From Deltaproteobacteria bacterium (lineage in GTDB: Bacteria; Myxococcota_A; UBA9160; UBA4427), in assembly GCA_002719955.1 (NCBI GenBank), contig PBFW01000026.1:62001-126000 (forward strand): a stretch of 64,000 bases of DNA. Reading direction: 5' to 3'. The translations under genes were made by a program, and so were the position numbers. Position 1 is the first letter of the stretch; each line of letters starts with the position of its first letter. This document shows positions 17,392 to 27,021 of this stretch, one piece after another. Under the pieces are notes generated by a model. That model had not been told where the DNA came from, made no database searches, and saw only the letters and a list, made by a program, of their open reading frames with translations.

Positions 17392-18873
17392 GTGAGCGAA
17401 GGCGCGCACGGGCAGGACGAGATCGTTGGACGCGTCCCGCCCCACGACGTCGAAGCGGAGAAGGCGGTTCTCTCGGCGATCCTGCTCGACAACGACGCGA
17501 TTCACGCGGTCGTGACCGAAGTTCGCGAGGAGGATTTCTATCATCCCTCGCACCAGATGCTTTATCGCTCGATGGTGCGGCTGCGCGATGACAACCAGCC
17601 CGTTGATCTGACGACGTTGGCCGCCTATCTGAAGGGCGAGAGTCTTCTCGAATCGATCGGCGGTCCGGTGGTTCTCGCCGAGATCGCCGACTACGAAGCG
17701 ACCCCTGCCAATATCATCCACTACGCGAAGATCGTACGGGATCGCGCGATCAAACGGAGCTTGATCGCCACCGCGAGCGAGATCGTGGCGCTCGGCTACG
17801 AACACGGCGAGTCGGCGGATTCGCTGCTCGACGAAGCGGAGACCCGGATCTTCGGGCTCTCGACCGAGAAGGCGAATACGAGTCTCTCGAGTATTTCCGT
17901 CGAGATGCACGACGCGGTCAACCACATCGACATGCTGATGAACCGCAGCGGTGAGCTGACGGGTCTCTCTTCCGGGTACGCAAAGCTCGATGAAATGACC
18001 GGCGGCATGCAGGGCGGTGACCTCTTCATCCTCGCGGCCCGCCCCTCGATGGGAAAGACCGCCCTCGCTCTGAATATCGGACGTAACGCCGCAGTCGATT
18101 ATGGCAAGAAGGTCGCGGTTTTCTCCCTCGAGATGACGACCCGATCCCTGGTGATGCGAATGCTCTCTTCCGAGGCCCAGGTCGATTTCGGCCTCTTTCG
18201 CAGCGGCTTGATTTCGACCGAAGCGCATTCGCGTCTGATGGCCGCCGCGGGAACGCTGGCCGAGGCCGGACTCTGGATCGATGATACGGGTGCCGCGTCG
18301 GTCCTCGAGATGCGCGCCAAATGTCGCCGGATGCATTCACAGCACGGGCTCGACCTCGTGATCGTCGACTATCTCCAACTCGCCCGTGGCGACCGAAACA
18401 CGCAGAGTCGTGAACAGGAGATCTCCGAGATCAGCCGGGGTCTCAAGGGGCTCGCCAAAGAACTCGATATACCAGTGATGGCCCTGTCTCAGCTGAACCG
18501 CGGCCCCGAGACGCGAAAGGAAGACAAGCGGCCGATGCTCGCGGATCTGCGCGAGTCCGGAGCCATCGAGCAGGACGCAGACGTGATCGCATTCATCTAT
18601 CGCGACATCGTCTACAACAAGGAAACCGAATTCGAAAATATGGCCGAGCTGATCATCGCGAAACAGCGAAACGGCCCGACCGGCACGGTCAAGCTCGAGT
18701 TCGAGGGGCGCTTCGCCCAGTTCCGCGATTGGCCGCTTTCCGACAACCCCTACGAGGGGGCTCCGGGTGGCGATTTTGCGCCCGCGCCCTCCGGCGGCTT
18801 CTATGGCGGACAGGGTGGGGGGGTTGGTGGTGGCGGCGGATTCGGCTCGGATACCGATCCGGGCGGGTTCTAG
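17392..18873 (+). CDS. dnaB: Replicative DNA helicase DnaB
   Basis: The ring helicase of the replication fork. The N-terminal domain begins with PPHDVEAEKAVLSAILLD, and the RecA-like domain has Walker A ARPSMGKTALALNI near residue 214, Walker B LVIVDYLQLARG, and ALSQLNRGPETR. At 493 residues it is slightly long because of a glycine-rich tail (the last 30 residues are mostly Gly, Ser, Phe and Asp). GTG start at 17392. There is no intein in the usual Walker A position. The stop codon is directly followed by the ATG of the next gene. Confidence 0.97.
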   Translation: MSEGAHGQDEIVGRVPPHDVEAEKAVLSAILLDNDAIHAVVTEVREEDFYHPSHQMLYRSMVRLRDDNQPVDLTTLAAYLKGESLLESIGGPVVLAEIADYEATPANIIHYAKIVRDRAIKRSLIATASEIVALGYEHGESADSLLDEAETRIFGLSTEKANTSLSSISVEMHDAVNHIDMLMNRSGELTGLSSGYAKLDEMTGGMQGGDLFILAARPSMGKTALALNIGRNAAVDYGKKVAVFSLEMTTRSLVMRMLSSEAQVDFGLFRSGLISTEAHSRLMAAAGTLAEAGLWIDDTGAASVLEMRAKCRRMHSQHGLDLVIVDYLQLARGDRNTQSREQEISEISRGLKGLAKELDIPVMALSQLNRGPETRKEDKRPMLADLRESGAIEQDADVIAFIYRDIVYNKETEFENMAELIIAKQRNGPTGTVKLEFEGRFAQFRDWPLSDNPYEGAPGGDFAPAPSGGFYGGQGGGVGGGGGFGSDTDPGGF

Positions 18874-19791
18874 ATGCCGAGCTTGCGGAGGCCGCGCGCG
18901 ATTCGGCCGGGTGCTCGCATCGCCCTGGCTGCGCCCGCCGGACCGCTCGATCCGGATGCGCTCGAGTCGGGACGGGTCGCGATCGAACGTCTCGGATTCG
19001 AAGTCGTCGCGCGCGATGACATCCTGGATCGTGATGGCTATCTCGCTGGCTCGGACCAACGACGGGCTGCCGAGCTGATGGAGTTCGTACGCGATCCGGA
19101 CATCGATGCCATCGTGTGTGCGCGGGGCGGCTACGGCTGTCATCGGATCGTCCCCGCGCTCGAGGCCAAGGCTTTTCGCGCCGCAGCGAAGCCGCTTGTT
19201 GGCTACAGCGATATCACGACGCTCCTTCTCTGGCAGCGCCGACACGCCGGATTGCTCGGTATTCATGGCCCGATGCTCGAGAAGAAGGGTTCGCTCGACG
19301 GCGAGACGGGCTCGGCCCTGATTCGCGCGCTGCAGGGGACGGGGCCGCATCCGCGCTATGCGGGCGAGACGCGCGTGTCGGGTTGGGCCGAGGGGCGGCT
19401 CGTCGGGGGCTCCCTCACGGTCTGTGCCGCGAGCCTCGGGACGCCCTGGGAGATCGATACGCGCGATGCGATCGTGATGCTCGAAGACGTGACGGAGTTC
19501 CCCTACCGAATCGACCGGATGCTCCAGCAGCTGCGCGCCGCGGGCAAATTCGACCACGCGACGGGGATCGCCCTGGGCGGGTTCACCGATTGCGACGACG
19601 AACGCTACCCGGATTGGACCGTCGAACGGCTCTTCGACGAGGTCTTCGGTCGGCTCGGAATCCCCGTCGTCTCAGGACTGCCCTTCGGACATGGCGCGGT
19701 GAACTTGCCCTGGCCCTTTGCAGGGCGAGCGGCTCTGGACGGGGCGCGAGGCGAGCTCGAGATGTTGGAATCGGCTGTAACGACGCGGTAA
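18874..19791 (+). CDS. ldcA: LD-carboxypeptidase (peptidase family S66)
   Basis: Removes D-Ala from the tetrapeptide of recycled murein, yielding the tripeptide used by Mpl. S66 motifs are visible: RIALAAPAGPLDP, CARGGYGCHRIVP, the nucleophile Ser in LVGYSDITTLL, GIHGPM, LEDVTEFPYRIDRML and the catalytic His in LPFGHGAVN. At 305 residues it has normal length. A cytosolic location is expected since no signal peptide is seen. It begins at the base after the dnaB stop. An MccF-like immunity role is possible for S66 proteins, but mpl two genes downstream argues for recycling. Confidence 0.9.
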   Translation: MPSLRRPRAIRPGARIALAAPAGPLDPDALESGRVAIERLGFEVVARDDILDRDGYLAGSDQRRAAELMEFVRDPDIDAIVCARGGYGCHRIVPALEAKAFRAAAKPLVGYSDITTLLLWQRRHAGLLGIHGPMLEKKGSLDGETGSALIRALQGTGPHPRYAGETRVSGWAEGRLVGGSLTVCAASLGTPWEIDTRDAIVMLEDVTEFPYRIDRMLQQLRAAGKFDHATGIALGGFTDCDDERYPDWTVERLFDEVFGRLGIPVVSGLPFGHGAVNLPWPFAGRAALDGARGELEMLESAVTTR

Positions 19792-19831
19792 GGTGGCGAT
19801 TTTTCGGGGTGAAGAGGGGGCGTTGAGCGGA

Positions 19832-20992
19832 ATGAAGCGGAGTTTGATCGAGCGAAAGCTCGGCAAGGTCGAAAGGGCCCTCGACAAGGCCATCGACAAG
19901 CAGGAGATCCCGGGCGCCGTGGTGCTCGCGCGGATGCCGCGCGATGACGAGATGCTCGAATATTCCTGGGTGCGCGGGCTAGCCGCCGCACGGCCCGAGC
20001 GATTGCCGATGCGACGGGACACGATCTTCGATCTGGCCTCCTTGACGAAGCCGATCGCGACGACGACGGCGATCATGATGCTCTGTGAAGAGGGCTCGAT
20101 CGCCCTCGACGACCCGGTCGCGAAGACGCTTCCGGATTTCGCGGAGCGGGGGAAGGAAGCGGTCACGATTCGTCACCTCCTCAGCCATTCCGCCGGGCTC
20201 AAACCCTGGCGGGAATTCCACGAACTGCTGATCCAGAAGGAACGCAAGACGGGCGAGCGCATGCTCGGGACACCGGAAGGGCGTGAATGGATTCTCGATC
20301 GTGTGCAGCGTGGGGCCCTCGTCCACGAGCCGGGTGCGGCGGCGGTCTACGGCGATCTCGACTTCATCGTGCTCGCCGCCGTTGTCGAGGCGGCCTCGAA
20401 TCAACCCTTCGACGAGTTCTGCGAATCCCGCATCTTCACGCGGCTCGGTCTGGCCGATACGCGTTTCTTCCCGATCCCCGTCGATGGCTCTCAGGCGGCC
20501 CCGGACGCCATTCGCCGCCGGGTGGCGGCCACCGAGAACTGTCCTTGGCGCGAGCGCATCATTTGGGGCGAGGTCCACGACCCGAACGCGTCCGCGATGG
20601 GCGGGGTCGCCGGGCATGCCGGCCTCTTCTCGACCGCCGACGATGTCATGCGTTTTGCGCAGCTCTTCGTGGACGCATATCACGGGCGCAACGAATCGCT
20701 GCCCCAGGTCAGGGTGAGGGAGTTCTGCGAGCGACAGCTCCTGCCCGAGTCATCGGACTGGGCGTTGGGTTGGGATACGCCGACCCGGGGTGCCTCCTCC
20801 TCGGGCAAATTCTTCTCCGAGACGTCTGTCGGACACCTGGGCTTCACGGGCACGTCGCTGTGGATCGACCTCGAGCGCGAGCTGATCGTCGTCATGTTGA
20901 CCAACCGCATCCATCAGGTCGCCAAGCGCAGCCGCTTCGATCTCCGCCCCCAGGTCCACGACGCGATCGTCGAGGCCTTCAGCGCGGGGTGA
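19832..20992 (+). CDS. Serine beta-lactamase-like hydrolase
   Basis: A class C beta-lactamase/esterase fold protein (PF00144 style) without a signal peptide. The active-site S-x-x-K is in FDLASLTKPIATT, the Tyr motif appears as VYGDLDFIVL, and a GHLGFTGTSLW stretch near the C-terminus matches the third motif. The frame opens at a GTG at 19793; I prefer the ATG at 19832, giving 386 residues, though neither has a strong ribosome-binding site. Lying between ldcA and mpl, it may act on muropeptides or as an esterase/amidase in the cytoplasm; antibiotic resistance is not implied. Confidence 0.8.
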   Translation: MKRSLIERKLGKVERALDKAIDKQEIPGAVVLARMPRDDEMLEYSWVRGLAAARPERLPMRRDTIFDLASLTKPIATTTAIMMLCEEGSIALDDPVAKTLPDFAERGKEAVTIRHLLSHSAGLKPWREFHELLIQKERKTGERMLGTPEGREWILDRVQRGALVHEPGAAAVYGDLDFIVLAAVVEAASNQPFDEFCESRIFTRLGLADTRFFPIPVDGSQAAPDAIRRRVAATENCPWRERIIWGEVHDPNASAMGGVAGHAGLFSTADDVMRFAQLFVDAYHGRNESLPQVRVREFCERQLLPESSDWALGWDTPTRGASSSGKFFSETSVGHLGFTGTSLWIDLERELIVVMLTNRIHQVAKRSRFDLRPQVHDAIVEAFSAG

Positions 20993-21010
20993 GGACGGGA
21001 TGAGCGTCGG

Positions 21011-22537
21011 ATGAGCGAAATTAGAAATCGCGAGCTAGCCGAGGGACGCGATCACCAGCGACCCTTTCGAGCCGACGCGCTTCGGCGGGTCCATTTCGTG
21101 GCGATCGGTGGAACCGGGATGGGCTCACTCGCGGGTCTGGTCAAGGCGCGCGGGATCGAAGTGACGGGGTCGGACAAACGGCTCTATCCGCCGATGAGCA
21201 CGGCGCTGGTCGATTGGGGCATCGACGTCGTCGAAGGCTTCGACCCTCGAAACCTCGAGCCGAGCACGCCGGGTGGCCTCCTGTCCGATCTGATCGTGAT
21301 CGGGAATGCGGTTCGCGCGGACAACCCGGAGGCGGTCGCGGCAATCGAGTCGGGCGTTCCCTATCGCTCCTTCTCGGATGCGCTCTACGAACTCGCGATC
21401 TCGGAACGCCATTGCATCACGGTCAGCGGGACCCACGGCAAGACCACGACCACCAATCTGGCGGCACATTTTCTGCTCGCCTCCGGTCGCGACCCCTCCC
21501 TGCTCGTCGGCGGGATCTCACTCGATTTCGATGGTTCTTTTCGAGAGGGGGCGGGGGGCCATTTCGTCGTCGAGGGCGACGAATACGACACGGCCTTCTT
21601 CGACAAGACGCCCAAATTCCTGCATTACCACCCGGATACGTTGATTCTCACCTCTGTCGAGTTCGATCACGCGGATATCTATCGGGATCTCGACCACGTC
21701 AAGCAGGCGTTTCGCGAATTGGTGCATTCGATGCCCCCGACCGGGCGGATCGTTGCGGCGGTGACCCACGACGGGGTGCGGGACGTGTTGAGTGATGCGA
21801 GTTGTGAGGTCATTGGCTACGGCGTCGAGCGGGAGGGGCAGCCCGGGGATCTCGAGAGCGCGAGCTGGTGGGCTCGGGATCTGACTCCGGGCGGGGCCGG
21901 GCTTCGGTTCGTCCTGGAAGATCGCGCCGGCGGACGCCGATGGGATGTCGAGAGCCCGATCTTCGGAGCGCATAACGTCGAAAATGTCGTCGGCGTGATC
22001 GCTGCACTCGACGCGCTCTCGGTCCCGGCCGAGGAGTCGATCAAAGCGCTTCGTGGCCATCTCGGAGTCAAACGTCGTCAAGAGATTCGTGGGAGGGCTG
22101 CCGGGGTGACCGTGATCGACGACTTCGCGCACCACCCGACCGCGGTCGAGGGGACGATCGAGGCGATCGCCCAGCGATATCCGGGGAGCCGTGTGGTCGC
22201 ACTGCTCGAACCGAGAACGAATACCAGTCGACGGGCGCTCTTCCAGGACGATTATGTGCGTGCCCTCGAGCGCGCCGACCGGGTCGCGATCGTCGAGGTC
22301 GGGGAGGACCCGATCTACAGCATCACCGGCGAGGTGACCGAATGCCTGAGCGCCGAGGCCGTGGCGTCTGCGTTGCGTGAGCGCGGCCGGGACGCCGCCG
22401 CCTTCGCCGAAATCGACGAGATCGTCGACTGGGTAGTCGGGGGCCGGCAGGAGGGCGACGTCGTGCTCGTCATGAGCAATGGCGCATTTGGCGGGATCTG
22501 GGAAAAGCTGCTCACGAAGCTCAAGGCGGCCCAGTAA
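21011..22537 (+). CDS. mpl: Mpl, UDP-MurNAc:L-alanyl-gamma-D-glutamyl-meso-DAP ligase
   Basis: Reattaches the recycled murein tripeptide to UDP-MurNAc. It is a Mur-ligase fold: N-terminal VHFVAIGGTGMGSLAGLVKA (nucleotide loop), ATP loop TVSGTHGKTTTTNLAAHF, VVEGDEYDTAFFDKTPKF, then VIDDFAHHPTAVEGTI and LLEPRTNTSRR. The EGDEYDTAFFDKTPKF stretch is typical of Mpl rather than MurC. At 508 residues it is normal to slightly long. With ldcA two genes upstream it forms a tripeptide-recycling unit. ATG at 21011, 18 bases after the previous stop. Confidence 0.93.
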   Translation: MSEIRNRELAEGRDHQRPFRADALRRVHFVAIGGTGMGSLAGLVKARGIEVTGSDKRLYPPMSTALVDWGIDVVEGFDPRNLEPSTPGGLLSDLIVIGNAVRADNPEAVAAIESGVPYRSFSDALYELAISERHCITVSGTHGKTTTTNLAAHFLLASGRDPSLLVGGISLDFDGSFREGAGGHFVVEGDEYDTAFFDKTPKFLHYHPDTLILTSVEFDHADIYRDLDHVKQAFRELVHSMPPTGRIVAAVTHDGVRDVLSDASCEVIGYGVEREGQPGDLESASWWARDLTPGGAGLRFVLEDRAGGRRWDVESPIFGAHNVENVVGVIAALDALSVPAEESIKALRGHLGVKRRQEIRGRAAGVTVIDDFAHHPTAVEGTIEAIAQRYPGSRVVALLEPRTNTSRRALFQDDYVRALERADRVAIVEVGEDPIYSITGEVTECLSAEAVASALRERGRDAAAFAEIDEIVDWVVGGRQEGDVVLVMSNGAFGGIWEKLLTKLKAAQ

Positions 22538-22543
22538 GGCGGA

Positions 22544-22939
22544 TCACTCGGCCCAGAACTTCTCGACTCGATCCGGGTCGATCGGGACCGTAATGACTTC
22601 CTGGATGCGGCGGTCGACGATCGTGGTGATGAAGAGGAAGCTCGTGTCGAGGGCCCGGTCGCCACGCTCGGCGCTCGAATGGCAGAGCGCGGCGGCTCGA
22701 CGATTGCTGACCATCACGTCCTCGACCTCGGTATTGAACCCGGTGGAGCCGACCTCACCGAGATCGGCCAGATATTCCAGAATATCCTCTGGCCCCTTGA
22801 TCTCTCCCTGCCAGGGACTGGTCCCTTTGACATGCCAGATGATGTCGTCGGCCCAGAGAGCGAGAAGCGTCTGTCGGTCTCCGGCATTCGCGGCCTGTAG
22901 GCATTGGTGAAGGAGGAGCGAGTTGGGATGCTCGATCAT
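22544..22939 (-). CDS. SnoaL/NTF2-like domain protein
   Basis: A 131-residue single-domain protein with the cone-shaped NTF2-like pattern: HQCLQAANAGDRQTLLALWADDIIWHVKG, then SPWQGEIKGPEDILEYL, and a C-terminal strand FLFITTIVDRRIQEV. Family members range from isomerases to ligand-binding proteins, so the function cannot be named. It converges with mpl (6-base gap). No signal peptide. Confidence 0.75.
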   Translation of the reverse strand: MIEHPNSLLLHQCLQAANAGDRQTLLALWADDIIWHVKGTSPWQGEIKGPEDILEYLADLGEVGSTGFNTEVEDVMVSNRRAAALCHSSAERGDRALDTSFLFITTIVDRRIQEVITVPIDPDRVEKFWAE

Positions 22940-23036
22940 CTTCTCTTCTCCATCGGGGTGTTGGGCGCGCGCGCCATCATAACGCTATTTAGACCGGTTC
23001 GTAGGGAATATCGGCGAATTCGCATAGACTGCTGCA

Positions 23037-23435
23037 GTGTCCCATTCAACACACGCCGAGACCGGGCTGGAGGCGATCCTCGAGTTGCTCGAAATGCGTT
23101 TTGAGTATGACGATCGCGGTCGAATCGTTGGGTGCAAGCATGAAGGGGTTATGCCCCGATTTGTGTTAGGGCGATCGGCTGAGGGGTGTGTTTGGCGCTT
23201 TGCGGCCTGTATTGGGTCCGATGTCGTGCAGCGTGTTGCGAAACTGGCTGGCAGGGGATCTGGATTTCCCATCGGACTGCCGCCGCCCCATCCACCGCCC
23301 GAAAGGCTCGCGACGATCGAAGGAATCCTCGATTCGACGGTCGATCGCGAACAGATACGTGCCGGAAAGGGCCCGAGCCGTGAATTCCTGACCCGCGGCG
23401 AGTTCACGATCGGCGAGATTTGGAGCCTCGAATAG
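23037..23435 (+). CDS. Hypothetical protein, resembles the N-terminal part of some GNAT-family proteins
   Basis: A 132-residue protein with GTG start. It contains FEYDDRGRIVGCKHEG, RFVLGRSAEGCVWRFAACIGSDVVQRVAKLA and FTIGEIWSLE. From memory, a 'PRFVLGRTxxGxVWRF' segment occurs at the N-terminus of certain larger GNAT acetyltransferase-like proteins, where it precedes the acetyltransferase domain. Here the protein ends before any such domain, so it is either a free-standing version or a truncated one. No acetyl-CoA motif is seen. Function unknown. Confidence 0.6.
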   Translation: MSHSTHAETGLEAILELLEMRFEYDDRGRIVGCKHEGVMPRFVLGRSAEGCVWRFAACIGSDVVQRVAKLAGRGSGFPIGLPPPHPPPERLATIEGILDSTVDREQIRAGKGPSREFLTRGEFTIGEIWSLE

Positions 23436-23487
23436 CGCGCTCGATTTGGCTGGGCCCGGTCGACCGGGTAGGCAGAACGCGTCCCGA

Positions 23488-25131
23488 TCAGTGGGTCGGG
23501 GATCCTGCGCTCGTCCAACCGAAGGCTTCCACCATCGCGTGGTAGATATAATTCTGCTCGCGGACACCATGGAAGAGGGCTGCGCGTGCCCCGCCGGCGT
23601 AGATCGGAACATCCTCGCCGGCGTGCGTTTCCTGGCCCATCGGGACGCTAGATTCCTGCATGAACGCGGGGCTCTCGGTGTCGATGTCACTCAGGTCCGG
23701 TCGCCCGTTCTCGATGCCCCGGAAACTGCACTCGAAAGGAGGGCGGCGGCTGCAGGGTCGATGCCCCCAGGAATGCGCGCCCTCGGGTTGGTCATCCGAA
23801 GCGCCGGAATAACCCGGCCCATTCGCATAGGAGAGCGTGGTGTAGGGCTTCTTCAGCGCGTCGAGTCCGATCTGGTCTTCACCGTCCCCGAACCAATTGA
23901 TCCCGACCACCCGCCCGAGGATCGGATTGCCGCGCTTCGGGTAACCCGAGATCGTGAGCGTGTGGCTGTGGTCGGCGGTGACCACGATCAGCGTCTCGCT
24001 CGCGTCCGTCTTCTCGAGCGCGACGCGCACGGCGTCGGAGAGCGCGATCGTGTCGGTCAGGGCACGCTGAGCGTTTCCGGCGTGATGTCCGTGGTCGATC
24101 CGGCCGGCTTCGACCATCAGGAAGAAGCCGTCCTGGTCCTTGGAGAGAATCTCGATCGCGAGCCCGGTCATTTCGGCGAGTGAGGGTTCTCCCGCCTCGT
24201 CGCCCGCTCGGTCCGTCTCCCAGTTCATGTCCCCGGGCTCGAAGAGGCCGAGCAGATGACGCGTCGTCGACACGTCGACATTCCCAAATTGTTCGTGATT
24301 CCAGACGTACACCGATCCCTCGCGCGCCTCGATCCATTCCTGGGTCAGGTCTCGGCCGTCGAGACGGCCGCCCGGGCGCTGCGGATCCTCGGGGTCGGGC
24401 GTGCCCCCGGGCTTGAAATGACTGCGTCCACCGCCGAGGGCCACCTCGAGCCCGTCGCCATGGTCGAACTCGACGAGCTGTCGCGCAATATCGGGGAACG
24501 CCGCCTCCCGGGCCTCCGGCGACATCCGCGCGTCGTTTTCCCAGAATCGGAAGGGAACATGCGAATAGCAGCCCGCCGGTGTGGCATGGGTGACGGTTGC
24601 CGTCGAGACGACTCCGGTTGCCAATCCGCGATCCTCGGCTTCCTCGAGGATCGTGAGCACCCGGGCAGCGCCCACGCTGGTGTGATCCCCGCGGCGAACG
24701 CTCTCATCGACGCCGAGGACGCCGGTGACCGTCTTTACGCCGGTCACGATCGCGGTCATCGTCGATGCGGAGTCCGAGACCTGGGCGTCCGTGTTGTAGG
24801 TCTTCGAAAAAGCCACGTGGGGCAGGTCCTCGAAGGAGAGCCGATTCTCCTCCCCCGGCTCGCCCCGATTCTGGCCCTCGAGGATGCGAGCGGCGGTGAC
24901 GGTGGCGATGCCCATTCCGTCGCCCACGAAGAGGATCACATTTCGGGCCGGACGCTCTTTGGCCACGAAGGGCGCTGCCTGGGCGACGCGGAGGCGGCCC
25001 GCTGCGAACCAGGCGTTCTCCTGTCGAGGGTCAGGCGCCCGGGTGTGGACGAGTGGGCCGCTGCAGGCACACAGACAGAGCGTCGAAGCGAAGCAGAGGG
25101 TCATCGAGAGTGTGCGGGTGCGAATGGACAT
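23488..25131 (-). CDS. Alkaline phosphatase, lipoprotein type
   Basis: A metal-dependent phosphomonoesterase of the PhoA superfamily, probably anchored in the envelope. An N-terminal hydrophobic stretch ends in the lipobox-like LCACSG. The catalytic core begins NVILFVGDGMGIATVTAA (first metal Asp) and has the nucleophile Ser in QVSDSASTMTAIVTG. Metal ligands are visible in MVEAGRIDHGHHAGN and VVTADHSH, with a further His in EGAHSWGH. The frame starts at 25182; I use the ATG at 25131, which has GAGG 5 bases upstream, giving 547 residues. The C-terminal 60 residues are unlike E. coli PhoA. It is the last gene of a minus-strand run, 60 bases after the MutS-like gene. Confidence 0.9.
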   Translation of the reverse strand: MSIRTRTLSMTLCFASTLCLCACSGPLVHTRAPDPRQENAWFAAGRLRVAQAAPFVAKERPARNVILFVGDGMGIATVTAARILEGQNRGEPGEENRLSFEDLPHVAFSKTYNTDAQVSDSASTMTAIVTGVKTVTGVLGVDESVRRGDHTSVGAARVLTILEEAEDRGLATGVVSTATVTHATPAGCYSHVPFRFWENDARMSPEAREAAFPDIARQLVEFDHGDGLEVALGGGRSHFKPGGTPDPEDPQRPGGRLDGRDLTQEWIEAREGSVYVWNHEQFGNVDVSTTRHLLGLFEPGDMNWETDRAGDEAGEPSLAEMTGLAIEILSKDQDGFFLMVEAGRIDHGHHAGNAQRALTDTIALSDAVRVALEKTDASETLIVVTADHSHTLTISGYPKRGNPILGRVVGINWFGDGEDQIGLDALKKPYTTLSYANGPGYSGASDDQPEGAHSWGHRPCSRRPPFECSFRGIENGRPDLSDIDTESPAFMQESSVPMGQETHAGEDVPIYAGGARAALFHGVREQNYIYHAMVEAFGWTSAGSPTH

Positions 25132-25191
25132 CATGACCTCATGAAGGGCTGGGTTGGGGCGGGAGTGTGGGAGTGGGCTCACCCGATCCGA

Positions 25192-27021
25192 TTAGACATC
25201 GAGCCCGACGGAGCGCATGAGGGCGAGGGCGTTGCTCTTTTCGACCACACCCTCGCGGAGGGCATAGTCGAATTCCATCTCGCCGTCTTCGAGATGGTCC
25301 TCGAAATGGACATTCGCCAGTCGTCCATCGCTGGCGGGTACGATTTCGGTGAGCGCGAGATCGTGGGTCGTCACGATTCCGAGCGCGCCCTTTTCGACCA
25401 GGCCCGAGATCACGGCCTCGGCCCCGATCCGGCGGTCGTGGGAGTTCGTGCCGTGGAGGATCTCATCGAGCAAGAAGAGGGCGGGGGGTGAACTCCCCGA
25501 AATTTCCACGACCTGTCGCAATCGCACGATCTCGGCCATGAAATGGGATTGCCCGTCCTGCAGGGAATCGACGATCCGAATCGACGCGGCGATCCGAAGG
25601 GGCGATATGCGCAATCGGCGGGCGCGGACCGGTGCCCCGGCGAGCGCCAGGATCGTGTTGCTGCCGACGGTTCGCAGCATCGTGCTCTTGCCCGACATAT
25701 TCGAGCCGCTCATTACGAGCGCCCTCGGTCGGCCCTCGAGCCGAAGGTCATTGCGGACGGCGCGAGAGACCGGAAGCAACGGGTGGCCGAGCCCCTCGCC
25801 TTCGAAGAGGGGCCCGCCCTCGACGATCTCCGGAAAGGGATCCTGCGGATGTTCGTAGGCGTGGCTGGCGAGGGCACACAGGGCCTCGATTTCACCAGCG
25901 GATTCGATCCAGACCACGAGACGCGGCCCGCATCGCGCGCGCCAGGCCTCGAGGGCGAGGGCAGCATGGGTTCCCCACATCAGAAGGGCGGCGATCGGGG
26001 CGAAAAACTGGTTGTTCCGCGCGTCCCTGCGGTCCACCAATCGGTGCAGCGCCTCGAATTCGCCGGAGGGCGGTCGACCCGTGGTTTCGAGTTCGAAGCG
26101 CAGGCGCGCAAGGAGCGGGGATTCGAAATGCTCGTTCTCGACGCAGGCGAGAAGCGAGGCCGTTCGCGCGAGGGAGCCCACCGGGGTTTCGGCCGCGGCG
26201 AGGATCGGACGGACCCTCGACCGAAGGGAGAGGGCGAGGGCGCTTTGGATCAGCAGGGCGGTCACGAAGGGGACGGGACCGGCGTCGGTCAGGACCCAGG
26301 TGGCGAGGCCTGCGAGCGAGAGCGCCGACGCGGAGAGGGCGAGAAAGAAGATCGAGCGCGAGAGCGTCACCGCTGGAGCCGATGCCCAGGCTTCGAGTTC
26401 CCCCTGCTGTGTGCTGGAGCCGGCTTCGTCGCCTGCGATCGCCATTTCCAGCCGCATCTCGAGACGCGGGCGGAGCTCCCCGACCGCCGCTTGTCGCTCG
26501 CGAATCGTCTCCGGCGGGGCGGCCTCGCGGAGCCAGGTCGCAAGTCGATCGCTGCCGGTCGTCGTCCGCGTGGTCGCGAGGAGCTCGAAGAGGGACCCGG
26601 CTCCGAAGACATCGAGATCCTGCGCGTAGGGATGCCTTGGGTCCTGGTAGCGGTCGCCGGTGTCGCCACGTCCGGCCCATCGATCGTCGAGCCGCGCGAG
26701 GCCGTCCTCGAAGAATCGCCGCACGCGGCTCGCGCGCGCCTTGCGCTGCAGGACGCGGTCATGGGCGATGACGAGCGCGATGAAGGCGAGGAGCGGTGCC
26801 GCGATCCAGGCGCGATCGATCGTGTGGGTTCCGAAGGCGGCCCACCCCGTGGCCAGGAGCGCGGCGAAGCAGGCCAGGCGTGCGTTCGACACCAGACGTG
26901 CACGCGCCTTCCAGAACGCCTCGTCGTGGGCCGCTTCGGCCAGGCCGGCGTCATAGGCTGCACGCGGGTCCAGTGCGGAATCAGAGGCTGCGGGCCCCGT
27001 CGCTTCGAGGGGCGCGCTCAC
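25192..27021 (-). CDS. MutS-family ATPase with N-terminal membrane segments, no mismatch-recognition domain
   Basis: A 609-residue protein whose last third is a full MutS ATPase: Walker A MSGSNMSGKSTMLRTVGSN, then DSLQDGQSHFMAEIVRLRQ, Walker B ALFLLDEILHGTNSHDR and the switch TTHDLAL. The middle is the lever/clamp-like helical region (LATWLREAAPPETIRERQAAV). The N-terminus instead has two hydrophobic segments near residues 47-63 and 73-87, and there is no N-terminal mismatch-binding domain. The GTG at 27021 overlaps the thiD stop (GTGA); the longer upstream frame is thiD antisense to itself and not real. The role is unknown; this is not a canonical repair MutS. Confidence 0.88.
   Translation of the reverse strand: MSAPLEATGPAASDSALDPRAAYDAGLAEAAHDEAFWKARARLVSNARLACFAALLATGWAAFGTHTIDRAWIAAPLLAFIALVIAHDRVLQRKARASRVRRFFEDGLARLDDRWAGRGDTGDRYQDPRHPYAQDLDVFGAGSLFELLATTRTTTGSDRLATWLREAAPPETIRERQAAVGELRPRLEMRLEMAIAGDEAGSSTQQGELEAWASAPAVTLSRSIFFLALSASALSLAGLATWVLTDAGPVPFVTALLIQSALALSLRSRVRPILAAAETPVGSLARTASLLACVENEHFESPLLARLRFELETTGRPPSGEFEALHRLVDRRDARNNQFFAPIAALLMWGTHAALALEAWRARCGPRLVVWIESAGEIEALCALASHAYEHPQDPFPEIVEGGPLFEGEGLGHPLLPVSRAVRNDLRLEGRPRALVMSGSNMSGKSTMLRTVGSNTILALAGAPVRARRLRISPLRIAASIRIVDSLQDGQSHFMAEIVRLRQVVEISGSSPPALFLLDEILHGTNSHDRRIGAEAVISGLVEKGALGIVTTHDLALTEIVPASDGRLANVHFEDHLEDGEMEFDYALREGVVEKSNALALMRSVGLDV

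Noticed and set aside
24256-25491. A 411-codon plus-strand frame
   Set aside because: Antisense to the alkaline phosphatase and the MutS-like gene; no domain.
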